Assembly (NCBI RefSeq): GCF_008642355.1
Contig: NZ_CP029193.1
Span: 6,534,001 to 6,598,000 of the forward strand
DNA: 64,000 nucleotides
Reading direction: 5' to 3'
Source: Streptomyces venezuelae
Lineage (GTDB): Bacteria > Actinomycetota > Actinomycetes > Streptomycetales > Streptomycetaceae
Under the pieces are notes generated by a model that had not been told where the DNA came from, did no database searches, and worked only from the letters and a program-made list of their open reading frames with translations. The position numbers were made by a program, and so were the translations under genes. Below, piece by piece: positions 7,721-16,298 of this stretch (the stretch's first letter is position 1; each line of letters begins with the position of its first letter).

Positions 7721-10552
7721 ATGGCCATCCGTCGCCTCAGCTACCGGCTCGGCCAGGAGCCGGACACCGGAACCCTCAGTCTTGTCCCGTCGGACCCGGA
7801 CGTCTCGCAACTGTGCGAGAACGAAGGGCGTTTGAGGAGTGCCGTCACACGGGTCATGGGTGCCCCCGACTCCGACGACGCGGGGTCCGAACTCAGCTAC
7901 AGCCTGCTCCCGGACGGCGGCCGGCTCCTGTGCGCGGCCCTGCCGGGGCAGCGGGTCGAGGCGCTGCACCTGAGCGCGGACACGCCGGGGCCGGGGCCCG
8001 TCTGGCCCATCGACACGTGGCGCTCCGCGTCGTGGGAGGGGGAGCGGGCCGAGTCCCTGGGCTCGGGCTTCGTCGAGTCCGAACTCCCCGTCCCCGAGGC
8101 CCATTTCGACCGCGAGCTCCTCGTGGAGTTCGCCCGGGAGCGCGCCGACCGTGTCGCGCCCTTCCTCGCCGACGTGCGCCGGCTCTTCGAGGACCCCGCG
8201 GGACGGCAGATCGTCCTCGTCGAGGACGACTCCGGGACCGTGGCCCGCTGGATCGCCCTCGCCTGCGCCTCGCTACCGGAGGCGTACGTTTCCGCGCTGA
8301 CGTTCACCACCCGGTCCGCGGATCCGCGCCGCGCCCCACAGCGGATCATCGGCATCGGGCCGGACGCGGCGTTCGACCGGTCCGACGACGCGGTGGTGGA
8401 GTACCTGTACCGGGTTCATGACGGCACGGGCGGCGGCCCGGAGAGCCCGCCCACCGAACCGGACGCCTGGGCCCGGCTGACGGCCGAACGCTGGCTCACC
8501 GGAAACCCGCCGCGTCCCCCGCGCGGGGCGGTGACGGGACCCGAGGGCCCCTTCGCACTCATCCCGCTGGTGGCAGGGGCGCTGCGGGGGTCCCGGGGAG
8601 GCGGAGGCGCCGGGGTCACCGAGGGCGTCGACGGGGCGGACCGCGCTGACCCGACCGCAGGGCCGGACCGCGCTGGCGGTGCTGATCACGCCGACCGTGC
8701 CGACGGTGCCGGTTGTGCCGACCGTGTCGACGGAGCCGACCGTACGGACGGTGCCGGTTGTGCCGACCACCTCGACCAGACCAACCACCTCGACGAGCCC
8801 GGCCGCCTTGCGGACACCGAGCACCTCCGCGGTGCTGACCGCGCCGACCGCACGGAAAGTGCCGGTCGTGCCGACCGCATCGACCAGACCAACCACCTCG
8901 ACGAGCCCGACCGCGCTGCGGACAGCGACCGCTCCCGCGGCGCCGACGGCGCCGGTCATGGTGGCCGGGCAGACCGCGTCGGCGGTGCTCACCGCGCCGA
9001 CCACCTTGACGACGGCGCCCGCACCGCCCCTCGGCACGCCCACCCCGGCCCCTCCGCTCCCGCCCCCCTCGTCGGCCTGAGCGGTGACACCCTGCGTGCC
9101 GTCCTCGACGCTTTCACGCACTCCGTGGCCCGAGGCGAAGCCGACGACCGTACGCTCGGGGAGCTCGACCAGCTCTGTCGCGGGCTCGACGGGGACCAGG
9201 CCCTCGCGGCGCGGCCCCTCGCCCTCGCCCTCGTCCGGCACCGGCTCGACGCGTGCCGCGGGCGGGGGACCCTGCCCGATCTGGCCGCCTTCGAAGGGCT
9301 GCCCCTCGGGCAGGAGGCCTGGCGGGAGCTGCGCGAGGAGTACGGCGACCGCGCCGACGACGCCCTGCGCGCCCGGCTCCGCGACCCCGTCGGCACCTGG
9401 ACGGAGCCGCTGCGCCTGGCCCTGGCCGTGGGCGCCGACGGCGGACCCGGGCTCGACGAGGCCATGAAACGCCTCGCCGACGCCCTGCTGCACCCGGAGC
9501 GGCGCGACTGCGCGCAGGCCGTCCAGGTCCTGGCGGCGCTCGACCACGCCCCCCTCACCCGCCGCGTGCTCCGGCTCCTCCTCGTGGACTTCACCGAGCG
9601 CAAACTGGACCGCCTGCGCGCCCTCGCCGACTCGCCCCAGGGCGACTGGCTGCGGCGCAACATCGACGACGCGCCGCTCACCGTCCGCCTCGCCGCGGCC
9701 GCCGCGCAGTGGCACGGCCCGCCGGACCGGCTGCGCGGCGTCGAGCTCTTCGAGCGGCTCACCGGATTCCTCTCCAACCGACGGGTCGAGGACGTCAGGA
9801 CGCTCAACCTGCTGTGGCGCATCGTGTGGCGCAACGACCCGCCCGACCGCGCCGAACAGCCCCGCGTGGCCCGCCTCTGCACCCCTCGCCTGATCATCGA
9901 GGCCGACCTCGGCCGCCGTGTCACGGGATGGCTCAGGGAGCCCGACCGCTGCGACCGCGAACTCGTCGACTTCGCGCGGGAGATGCGCAAGGACCCCAAG
10001 CTCGGCGCCCAGGACCGCGACACCGCGGAACTCCTCGTCACTGCCCAGGACCTCGCCGACGGGCGCCTCGCCGTGAGCCGGGCCTCCGTCGCGCGGCTCA
10101 AGGAGCTGGGGCGCAAGGTGTCGCCGCTCGGCATGGTCCTGCGCAAGGGCGTCGACGAACGGGTGGGCCGGGCCCTCGCCGGTGCCAACCCGCTCGACGT
10201 GTGCGAGTCCCACGGCCTGCAGATCCTCGTCGCCGCAGGACCCGACCTCCTCGGCGCCTACCGCGCGCACCTCCTGGAGGAACGCACGCGCGACCGCCTT
10301 GAGCGCGAACTGCCCGGCTGCCCCGCCGAGCTGGCCGCCTACTACCACGTGTGGCGGCCCCGCAAGCGGCACGGTGTCACCGCCCACTGGCGGGACGTCG
10401 CCGCCGAACTGCTCGACCAGGTCCTCGCGCCCGTCCTCGCACATCTGGACGACCACCGCCTCGGCCAGGTCGCCACCGTCCTCCGACGGGAGGGCCAGGA
10501 CGTACAGGAATGGACGGCGTGGCGGCACCGGATCGCCCAGGAGCAGAGCTGA
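7721..10552 (+). CDS. GTPase-associated protein 1 (GAP1)-like protein
   Basis: Protein of 943 residues, first gene of the plus-strand half of the signalling locus. The N-terminal part (1-270) resembles the GAP1 N-terminal domain of predicted actinobacterial GTPase-associated conflict systems, with segments such as SYSLLPDGGRLLCAAL, SALTFTTRSADP and APQRIIGIGP. Residues about 300-445 are hydrophilic low-complexity Ala/Asp/Arg/Gly repeats. The C-terminal half (450-943) is helical, consistent with GAP1 middle and C-terminal domains. There is no TM segment and no enzyme motif. The ATG at 7721 begins the conserved region, but no strong ribosome site precedes it. Next to vWA, PP2C and kinase genes it is probably a scaffold or regulator. 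No partner GTPase gene is visible nearby, which is unusual. Confidence 0.62.
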   Translation: MAIRRLSYRLGQEPDTGTLSLVPSDPDVSQLCENEGRLRSAVTRVMGAPDSDDAGSELSYSLLPDGGRLLCAALPGQRVEALHLSADTPGPGPVWPIDTWRSASWEGERAESLGSGFVESELPVPEAHFDRELLVEFARERADRVAPFLADVRRLFEDPAGRQIVLVEDDSGTVARWIALACASLPEAYVSALTFTTRSADPRRAPQRIIGIGPDAAFDRSDDAVVEYLYRVHDGTGGGPESPPTEPDAWARLTAERWLTGNPPRPPRGAVTGPEGPFALIPLVAGALRGSRGGGGAGVTEGVDGADRADPTAGPDRAGGADHADRADGAGCADRVDGADRTDGAGCADHLDQTNHLDEPGRLADTEHLRGADRADRTESAGRADRIDQTNHLDEPDRAADSDRSRGADGAGHGGRADRVGGAHRADHLDDGARTAPRHAHPGPSAPAPLVGLSGDTLRAVLDAFTHSVARGEADDRTLGELDQLCRGLDGDQALAARPLALALVRHRLDACRGRGTLPDLAAFEGLPLGQEAWRELREEYGDRADDALRARLRDPVGTWTEPLRLALAVGADGGPGLDEAMKRLADALLHPERRDCAQAVQVLAALDHAPLTRRVLRLLLVDFTERKLDRLRALADSPQGDWLRRNIDDAPLTVRLAAAAAQWHGPPDRLRGVELFERLTGFLSNRRVEDVRTLNLLWRIVWRNDPPDRAEQPRVARLCTPRLIIEADLGRRVTGWLREPDRCDRELVDFAREMRKDPKLGAQDRDTAELLVTAQDLADGRLAVSRASVARLKELGRKVSPLGMVLRKGVDERVGRALAGANPLDVCESHGLQILVAAGPDLLGAYRAHLLEERTRDRLERELPGCPAELAAYYHVWRPRKRHGVTAHWRDVAAELLDQVLAPVLAHLDDHRLGQVATVLRREGQDVQEWTAWRHRIAQEQS
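8620..9060 (+). repeat. Imperfect tandem repeats in the GAP1-like gene
   Basis: About 440 bp of degenerate in-frame repeats coding GADRADR-type units with H and T variants. A 28-bp block starting CGACCAGACCAACCACCTCG is identical at 8773-8800 and 8881-8908, 108 bp (36 codons) apart. A shorter block, gacggtgccggttgtgccga, also recurs. The repeat keeps the reading frame open, so it looks like an expanded flexible linker between two folded parts. Confidence 0.85.
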
Positions 10553-10582
10553 CCGATGACCACTCCCCAGCCCATTTCGCGG

Positions 10583-10630
10583 CCCGTTCTCCAACCCGCT
10601 TCCCAGCCCGTTCTCCAACCTGCTTCCCAG
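10583..10630 (+). repeat. Two tandem 24-bp units between the GAP1-like and vWA genes
   Basis: The unit cccgttctccaacccgcttc plus cccag-like ends occurs at 10583-10606 and again at 10607-10630 with one mismatch, and a partial copy precedes it. It fills most of the 101-bp gap before the vWA gene. It is C/T-rich with no dyad symmetry, so it is neither a clear terminator nor an operator; it may be a simple slippage duplication. Confidence 0.8.
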
Positions 10631-10653
10631 CCCCTTCCCATGAAAGGACCAGC

Positions 10654-11364
10654 GTGAGCGACACCAGCGAGACCGTCGTCGTCGACAACTTCCCCGGCGG
10701 CAGTATGGCGAGCCGCCCCGTGCACTTCATCTGGATGCTCGACTGCTCGGGCTCCATGGGCGTCAACGGCAAGATCGGCGAGCTCAACTTCGCCATCCGT
10801 GAGGCCATCCCCGAGATGCAGCAGGCCGCCCAGTCCAACCCCGCCGCGTCCCTGCTGGTGCGCGCCATCACCTTCGCCAGCGGCGCGAGCTGGCACGTCG
10901 GCGAGCCCACCCCCGTCGACCGGTTCACCTGGGAGGACGTACACATCTACGGCGGCACGGACATGGGCGCCGCGTTCAAGCTGGCCGCCGGCGCGCTGCA
11001 GACCCCGCCGATGCCGCAGCGCGCCCTGCCCCCCGTCCTCGCCCTCGCCTCCGACGGGCAGCCCACCGACGACTGGCGGGCCGGACTGCGCGCCATCGAC
11101 GGCACCCCGTGGGGCAAGCGTGCCGTGCGTGTCGCGGTGGCCATCGGCGACGACGCGGACAAGAGCATGCTCAAGGAGTTCCTCGGCAACCCCGAACTGG
11201 AGCCCCTGCAGGCGAAGAACCCGCGCCAGCTCGCCGCCGCCATCCGCTGGATGTCCACCGCCGTCGTCAAGGACGCCTCCACGCCGAAGGTCGACGACGG
11301 CGCGAAGCCCGCGACGCCGCTCGACGTGCCGTCGATGACCAAGGGCGAAGACGACATCTGGTGA
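10654..11364 (+). CDS. TerY-like von Willebrand factor A (vWA) domain protein
   Basis: Protein of 236 residues, almost entirely one vWA domain. The metal-ion-dependent adhesion site is intact: DCSGS at residues 30-34 (DxSxS), the Thr in GGTDMGAAF and the Asp in ASDGQPTDD. The form resembles TerY of tellurium-resistance-type stress systems, which bind partner proteins through the metal site. A GAAAGGA ribosome site lies 5 nt before the GTG start. Its stop overlaps the PP2C start (GTGA). Together with the next two genes it forms the vWA/PP2C/kinase set known as the TerY-P triad. Likely cytosolic adaptor. Confidence 0.9.
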   Translation: MSDTSETVVVDNFPGGSMASRPVHFIWMLDCSGSMGVNGKIGELNFAIREAIPEMQQAAQSNPAASLLVRAITFASGASWHVGEPTPVDRFTWEDVHIYGGTDMGAAFKLAAGALQTPPMPQRALPPVLALASDGQPTDDWRAGLRAIDGTPWGKRAVRVAVAIGDDADKSMLKEFLGNPELEPLQAKNPRQLAAAIRWMSTAVVKDASTPKVDDGAKPATPLDVPSMTKGEDDIW

Positions 11365-12260
11365 CCGGGCCGCAGACGACGACCGGGCTCGACCGCCCCG
11401 CCGCGCCCGCCGGTCCGTGGGCGCTGCTCAGCGGCGCCGTCAAGGGAGTGGCCAAGAAGTACAGCCAGGACCGCAGCGCCGCCCTGCCCGTCGCCGGGGG
11501 CCGCGCGGTCGTCCTCGCGGTCGCCGACGGGCACGGCAGCGCCGCGCACTTCCGCAGCGACCTGGGGGCGTACTGGGCGGTGGAGGAGTTCACCGCGTGC
11601 GCGGCGGCGTTCGCACGTGAGGCCGCGCGGGTCGGCGACGACGCGGCGGGGTGGCCCGCCCTGCGCGAGGAGGCACGCCGCCTGCCGCAGCGGGTGGCCC
11701 ACCTGTGGCACGAGCGCGCCCTGTACCACGACGCCAACTCGCCCGCGCACGGCGCACTTTCGCGGCCCGCCACCGACCGCACGGGACACGGCGACCGCCC
11801 GGACGTACCGGACCTCGCCGCCTACGGAAGCACCCTCATCGGCGCCGTCCTGACCGAACACGTGCTGTTCTGCTGGCAGTTGGGGGACGGCGACGTCGTG
11901 CTCGTCGACGACGGCGGCACCCCGCACACCCCGCTCTCCACCGGGCCCGACATGGGCGACGAGACCGACTCCCTCTGCGAGCCCGAGCCCTGGCGCAAGA
12001 TGCGATCGCACTGGCAGCCGTTCACCGGCGGCGCGCCGCCGTGCGTCCTGCTGTCCACCGACGGGCTCTCCAAGAGCTTCGCCGACCACCAGGGGTTCCT
12101 GGACTTCGCCACCGGCCTCGGCGAGCGTGCCGCGGAACAGGGCGTCGCGGCAGTCCAGGCGCAGTTGCCGGACTGGCTGGCACGGGCCGCCAAGTACTCC
12201 GGGGACGACACGACGCTCGTGGGCGCCATAGCGGTACCCGTACAGACGCAGCAGCAGTAG
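11361..12260 (+). CDS. PP2C-type Ser/Thr protein phosphatase
   Basis: Protein of 299 residues. The metal-binding PP2C motifs are present in order: VADGHGSAAHF, GDGDVVLVDD, LSTDGLSKSF and GDDTTLVGAI, giving the expected Asp ligands for two Mn or Mg ions. There is no membrane segment, so it acts in the cytosol. The GTG start at 11361 overlaps the vWA stop, and a spacer of 35 bp leads to the kinase gene. It most likely reverses phosphorylation by the neighbouring kinase. Matches the phosphatase member of TerY-P triads. Substrates are not predictable from sequence. Confidence 0.9.
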   Translation: MTGPQTTTGLDRPAAPAGPWALLSGAVKGVAKKYSQDRSAALPVAGGRAVVLAVADGHGSAAHFRSDLGAYWAVEEFTACAAAFAREAARVGDDAAGWPALREEARRLPQRVAHLWHERALYHDANSPAHGALSRPATDRTGHGDRPDVPDLAAYGSTLIGAVLTEHVLFCWQLGDGDVVLVDDGGTPHTPLSTGPDMGDETDSLCEPEPWRKMRSHWQPFTGGAPPCVLLSTDGLSKSFADHQGFLDFATGLGERAAEQGVAAVQAQLPDWLARAAKYSGDDTTLVGAIAVPVQTQQQ

Positions 12261-12295
12261 CAACAGACGCAGACGCAAGGTCAGAGAGGAACAGA

Positions 12296-13645
12296 ATGGT
12301 GAACGGCATGCTCGCCGCCGGAAAGACCCTGGTGGCCGAGTCGGGGGAGAAGCTCAAGGTCGCCGAGCTCTTCGGCTCCGGCGGCCAGGGCGAGGTCTAC
12401 CGCGTCCAGACGCCCACCGGCGACCGCGCGGTCAAGTGGTACTACCCCCAACTCGCCGACGCCCGGCAGCGCGAGATCCTCGAAGGGCTCATCGCCAAAG
12501 GCTGGGACGACCCCCGCTTCCTGTGGCCCCGCTCCATCGTGATGGACCCCGAGGGCAAGCAGCCCGGCTTCGGCTACCTCATGGACGTACGCCCCGCACG
12601 CTTTTGCGATCTGCCCGCCCTGTTCCGCCGCGACCCGTCCGTGGCGTCCGCGACGATGCGGACCCTCGTGACCGTGGCCCTGCACACCGTCGAGGCCTAC
12701 CGCGCCCTGCACTCCCGCGGCATCGCCTACCGCGACATCAACTGGGGCAACATCTTCTTCGACCCGCGCACCGGCGACGTCCTGATCTGCGACAACGACA
12801 ACGCCGTCGTCGAGGGCGCCGAGGCCGCCGTCGCGGGCACCATGGACTTCATGGCGCCCGAGCTGGTCCGCGGCGACAAGGACAAAAAGCCCGGCACCCA
12901 GACCGACCTGCACTCCCTTGCCGTGCTGCTCTTCCTGCTCCTGATGAACGACCACCCGTTCAACGGCGCCCTCGCCCTGAACATCCGCTGCATGGACGAG
13001 GCCGCCAAACGCAGGCTGTACGGCACCGACCCGGTCTTCGTCTACGATCCGTCCGACACCCGCAACCGCCCGGTGCCCGGTGAGCAGCCGACCGTCGTCG
13101 CGACGTGGGGCGCGCTGCCGCAGATCCTCCGCGACCTGTTCGTCCACACGTTCACCACGGGTCTGCGCGACTCCACGCAGCGGGTGCGCGAGACGGTGTG
13201 GCGTGACGCGCTCAGCCAGGTCCTCGACGCCATCACGCAGTGCGGCGCGTGCGGCAAGCAGAACCTCACACAGCCCGACGGCGCGCCTCCCACCTGCTGG
13301 AAGTGCCGCACCGTCCTCACGCTGCCGCCCCGCCTCGAACTCGTCACCGGCACGGGGACACTGCGCACCAGGCGCGGCATCCGGCTCGCCCCGAACGCCC
13401 GCGTCTACGCCCACCACCTGCGGGACGACCCCGAACGCCACGACTTCTCCGCCGTGGTCGGCGAGGTGACCGAACACCCGCAACAGCGCGGCAGGTTCGG
13501 CCTCACCAACCGCACCAAGGCGGTGTGGACGGCCCGCAAGGACGACGGGACGGTACGGGACGTGGACCCGGGCAAGACGATCGCGCTCCGGTCGGGGCTG
13601 TTGATCGAGTTCGGCGGCGGGACGGAAGCGGTGGTCAAGGAGTAA
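12296..13645 (+). CDS. Atypical Ser/Thr protein kinase with zinc ribbon (TerY-P triad)
   Basis: Protein of 449 residues. Kinase core: glycine loop GSGGQGEVY (27-35), Lys47 in AVKW, catalytic loop YRDINWGN (145-152, Tyr replacing the usual His of HRD), metal Asp166 in ICDNDNA (in place of DFG) and MAPEL. Catalytic residues K, D, N and D are all kept, so it should be active. A zinc ribbon with Cys316, 319, 334 and 337 follows (CGAC and CWKC), then a C-terminal domain of about 100 residues rich in beta strands. The ATG has an AGAGAGGA ribosome site 5 nt upstream. It closes the plus-strand string, 37 bp from the end of the convergent string. Confidence 0.9.
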   Translation: MVNGMLAAGKTLVAESGEKLKVAELFGSGGQGEVYRVQTPTGDRAVKWYYPQLADARQREILEGLIAKGWDDPRFLWPRSIVMDPEGKQPGFGYLMDVRPARFCDLPALFRRDPSVASATMRTLVTVALHTVEAYRALHSRGIAYRDINWGNIFFDPRTGDVLICDNDNAVVEGAEAAVAGTMDFMAPELVRGDKDKKPGTQTDLHSLAVLLFLLLMNDHPFNGALALNIRCMDEAAKRRLYGTDPVFVYDPSDTRNRPVPGEQPTVVATWGALPQILRDLFVHTFTTGLRDSTQRVRETVWRDALSQVLDAITQCGACGKQNLTQPDGAPPTCWKCRTVLTLPPRLELVTGTGTLRTRRGIRLAPNARVYAHHLRDDPERHDFSAVVGEVTEHPQQRGRFGLTNRTKAVWTARKDDGTVRDVDPGKTIALRSGLLIEFGGGTEAVVKE

Positions 13646-13682
13646 CAGGGCGGCGCCCCGCTTCCGCCCCCCGGAGTCCGTT

Positions 13683-15800
13683 TCAAGCCCACCATCTGCG
13701 CCAGCGCCGCCACCACGTGCCCCAGAGGGACGGCGGGGGCGGCGCCGGAGGAGGCGGGGGCAGGGGCGCGGCGGACAGGGTCGCGCGGGCCGGGCCCGGG
13801 TCGATCGACACGGCGTCGGGGCGGGGGAGGGGCGTCACGGTGATGACGCACTCGTCGGCCGACACGGCGAGGTCGACGGGGAGGCCCGCCCGGTGCGCGC
13901 TGCGGGCGACGCGCCGTTCGCCGCCGCGCCGCCCGTCGGTCCACGCCACGCACACCAGGACCGCGGGCTCGGGCCAGTCGAAGCGCAGCTCGGCACGGTC
14001 CGTACCGACTCTGCGTACGCGCAATCCCCTGATGGCTGCCGGGTGTTCGATGACGAGGCTCGGCCCGGACACGGCCCGCCCGCCGAGCACGCTCACCGCG
14101 GTGACGCGCATCCGCTGCTCGGGTTCCGGCGTCAGCTCGGCGTGGGACTCGGCGCCGACCGCGGTCGCGGGGATCCGGTCCACGCCGCCCACGACGTCGG
14201 ACACGTCCGTGCCCGGCGCGACCGGCGCCGTCGTCCACGGCAGGAGCAGCCCGTCGCCGCGCTCGGGCGGCCGCCACGCGATCGTCACCCGCTCGCCGTC
14301 CGTGTGCCGACGCACGCTGAGCTCCTCCACGGGTGACGGCCACTGCTCGGCGCGGGCGGTGACGGTGACGCCGCGCGACCAGACGAGGTCGCCGTCCGGA
14401 TCGCGGTAGCCGCAGCGCACTTCGTACGTGTACGTCCCCGGGGCGAGCGGTGCGTCGAGGACCCGGTCGTGCTCGCAGGGGATCCGGACCAGCGACGACT
14501 CGCCCCAGCCGCCGGTGTCCGCCCCCGTGCCGGACCGCGTCACCCGCACCTCGGCCGCCGTCGGATCGGGCCGCCACCGCAGGCGCAGTCCGCCCGGCAC
14601 GACGGTGCAGCGCAGCTCCGTCGCCACGGGCGTGAGCAGCACCGGAGCGGTCACGCGCGGCACGCCCGCGATGCGGTCCCGGTTCCTGCCCGGACCCTGG
14701 TGCAGCGGAACCACGGCGTACCGCACGGGCCGGCCGACGGGAGCATCCGGGTCGACGGACGCGGGGCGGGGTTCGCCCGCCGAGGTCTCCACGGCCAGTT
14801 CGGGGGCGCCGTCGGGGAAGCGCAGGACGCGGTACGCGACCCCGGCTGGACGCGCGGGCGCACACCAGGACAGGCGTACGGCACGGTCGTCGGGGACGGC
14901 CGTGACCGCGGCGTCCGTCGGCGTGCGGGGGTCGTCGGCGAGGAGCGCGGCGACGCGCAGCAGGCCGGTCTGGGCCGCCGGGTCGTCCCGGGCGAGACGG
15001 AGCGCGCCCAGCCAGGCGCCGGCCGCGGTGCGCAACGCGCCGGTGGCCTCCGCGGCGGCGCCGTCGGCGGTCAGGCGGCGCACCTCGGCGGACCGGGCGC
15101 GGATGCCGTCGACGAGCGCGGTGAGGCGGTGGTCGTCGGGGCCGTCGGCGTACTCGGAAGCGCGCGGGAGCCGGGCCGCGAGGCGCTCCGCCTCGCGCAG
15201 CCGTACACCCGGCCAGACGTCGTTGAGGGTCTCGGCCGCGTGCCGGGCGGGTCCGGTCGCGGGGAATCCGGCCGCGACGGCGGAGGCGAGCAGCCCCGCC
15301 TCGCTCCGGTGCACGCCCAGGGCGACGGCGTCCGACTCGCCGGGGCGCTCGCCGCCGTCCCGCAGCAGGCAGCACACCTCCCACAGGACGAGCCGCCGCA
15401 GCCCCTGCGCGTCGTCCCGCACCAGGGTCTCCAGGGTGTCCACCACGGCGGCCGCGGAGTCGGCGCGCGGATCCGACGAGGACAGCCACCGGCCGCGCGC
15501 CCGCCGTACGTACGGCAGGTCGACGCGGTGCCAGATGCCGCCGCGCCCCGGGAACCAGAGCCCGTCGAGGACACGGAAACCGTCGTCCGTGGTGGCCTTG
15601 GGCAGCGTGCGGAAGACGGCGTCGTGGGCGGGGGCGGGCTCGGGCGCGCGGAGGGCGTCGGCGGCGTGCCGGAACCTCAACTCGCGAATGGCTTGGTGGA
15701 GTTGCAGGTATCCCCGTAGGCCGGGGCAGCGGGGCAGGGCGGGGAGCGGGGGCCGGGCGCCGCTCGCCTTCGGGTGCTCGCCGGGGCGCAGGACGGCCAT
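13683..15800 (-). CDS. Helical plus FN3-like beta-repeat protein, last gene of the Hsp70/CHAT operon
   Basis: Protein of 705 residues. Residues 1-290 look helical and have no assignment. From about 300 on there are several Ig/fibronectin-III-like units, each with a pattern such as VRLSWCAPARPAGVAYRVLR or LRLRWRPDPTAAEVRVTRSG, which suggests a protein-binding beta-sandwich tandem. The C-terminus is a Pro run followed by a Trp/Arg-rich end (WWRRWRRWW). No signal peptide. The ATG at 15800 lies 3 nt after the stop of the small membrane protein gene. As the end gene of a ten-gene string ending against the kinase gene, it is probably an adaptor of the same complex. FN3 assignment is by pattern only. 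Confidence 0.72.
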   Translation of the reverse strand: MAVLRPGEHPKASGARPPLPALPRCPGLRGYLQLHQAIRELRFRHAADALRAPEPAPAHDAVFRTLPKATTDDGFRVLDGLWFPGRGGIWHRVDLPYVRRARGRWLSSSDPRADSAAAVVDTLETLVRDDAQGLRRLVLWEVCCLLRDGGERPGESDAVALGVHRSEAGLLASAVAAGFPATGPARHAAETLNDVWPGVRLREAERLAARLPRASEYADGPDDHRLTALVDGIRARSAEVRRLTADGAAAEATGALRTAAGAWLGALRLARDDPAAQTGLLRVAALLADDPRTPTDAAVTAVPDDRAVRLSWCAPARPAGVAYRVLRFPDGAPELAVETSAGEPRPASVDPDAPVGRPVRYAVVPLHQGPGRNRDRIAGVPRVTAPVLLTPVATELRCTVVPGGLRLRWRPDPTAAEVRVTRSGTGADTGGWGESSLVRIPCEHDRVLDAPLAPGTYTYEVRCGYRDPDGDLVWSRGVTVTARAEQWPSPVEELSVRRHTDGERVTIAWRPPERGDGLLLPWTTAPVAPGTDVSDVVGGVDRIPATAVGAESHAELTPEPEQRMRVTAVSVLGGRAVSGPSLVIEHPAAIRGLRVRRVGTDRAELRFDWPEPAVLVCVAWTDGRRGGERRVARSAHRAGLPVDLAVSADECVITVTPLPRPDAVSIDPGPARATLSAAPLPPPPPAPPPPSLWGTWWRRWRRWWA

Positions 15801-15803
15801 GGC

Positions 15804-16298
15804 TCAGCCGCCCGGCGCCGTGTAGAAGTAGACGCGGACCACGGCGGTCTCCGCGCGCTTGCCGAGGGCGTGGTAGTCGTCCGTCGCCGTCTTCTCGGTG
15901 AACATCTCCGGACGGGCCTTGCCGAGGAGTTCGTTGACGCGGTGCGCGTACACCGTGCCGTTCGAACTCCCGCCGAAGGTGAGGACGAGAGCGGCCTCGC
16001 GGCCCGACCACTTGCGGGTGTCCTTCGCGATCTGCTTCACGAGGTCGCCCTTCTTCCGCCCGGCGACCTCGAACTCCCGGGGGTGCCGGTCCACGGCGCG
16101 CGGCGCCGTGGGAGTGGGGGACTCGGTGGTCTCGGTCTTCGACGGCTCGGGCTCGGGCCGCTCGTTCGCCTTGGGGTCGGGGCGGTCGGCCATGGACACG
16201 AGTGCGAGGACGAGGAGCAGGTCGGCGAAGAGCCACCCCGCGAGCACGACGACCCCGGGCCGGCCACCGCGCCGCCGCCCGTCCCGCCCTCGCCTCAC
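15804..16298 (-). CDS. Small membrane-anchored protein with C-terminal alpha/beta domain
   Basis: Protein of 164 residues. An Arg-rich cytosolic N-terminus (1-15) is followed by one TM helix (about 17-37, VVVLAGWLFADLLLVLAL), a Pro/Glu/Thr-rich linker (40-70) and a compact domain (75-164) with AALVLTFGGSSNGTVYAHRV and TAVVRVYFYT. This layout (short basic tail, one TM, outside domain) is like MotB/ExbD/ZorB-type stator partners, but I see no clear peptidoglycan-binding signature, so the comparison is inference. The GTG start overlaps the stop of the two-TM coiled-coil gene as GTGA, so the pair is made together. Confidence 0.7.
   Translation of the reverse strand: MRRGRDGRRRGGRPGVVVLAGWLFADLLLVLALVSMADRPDPKANERPEPEPSKTETTESPTPTAPRAVDRHPREFEVAGRKKGDLVKQIAKDTRKWSGREAALVLTFGGSSNGTVYAHRVNELLGKARPEMFTEKTATDDYHALGKRAETAVVRVYFYTAPGG

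Noticed and set aside
8620..9060. Pentapeptide-repeat domain in the GAP1-like protein
   Set aside because: Units do not follow the A(D/N)LXX five-residue periodicity with central Leu or Phe; they are irregular Ala/Asp/Arg low-complexity sequence.
13646..13682. Rho-independent terminator between the convergent strings
   Set aside because: Only a very short GGGC/GCCC stem and no T-run; not sufficient to call.
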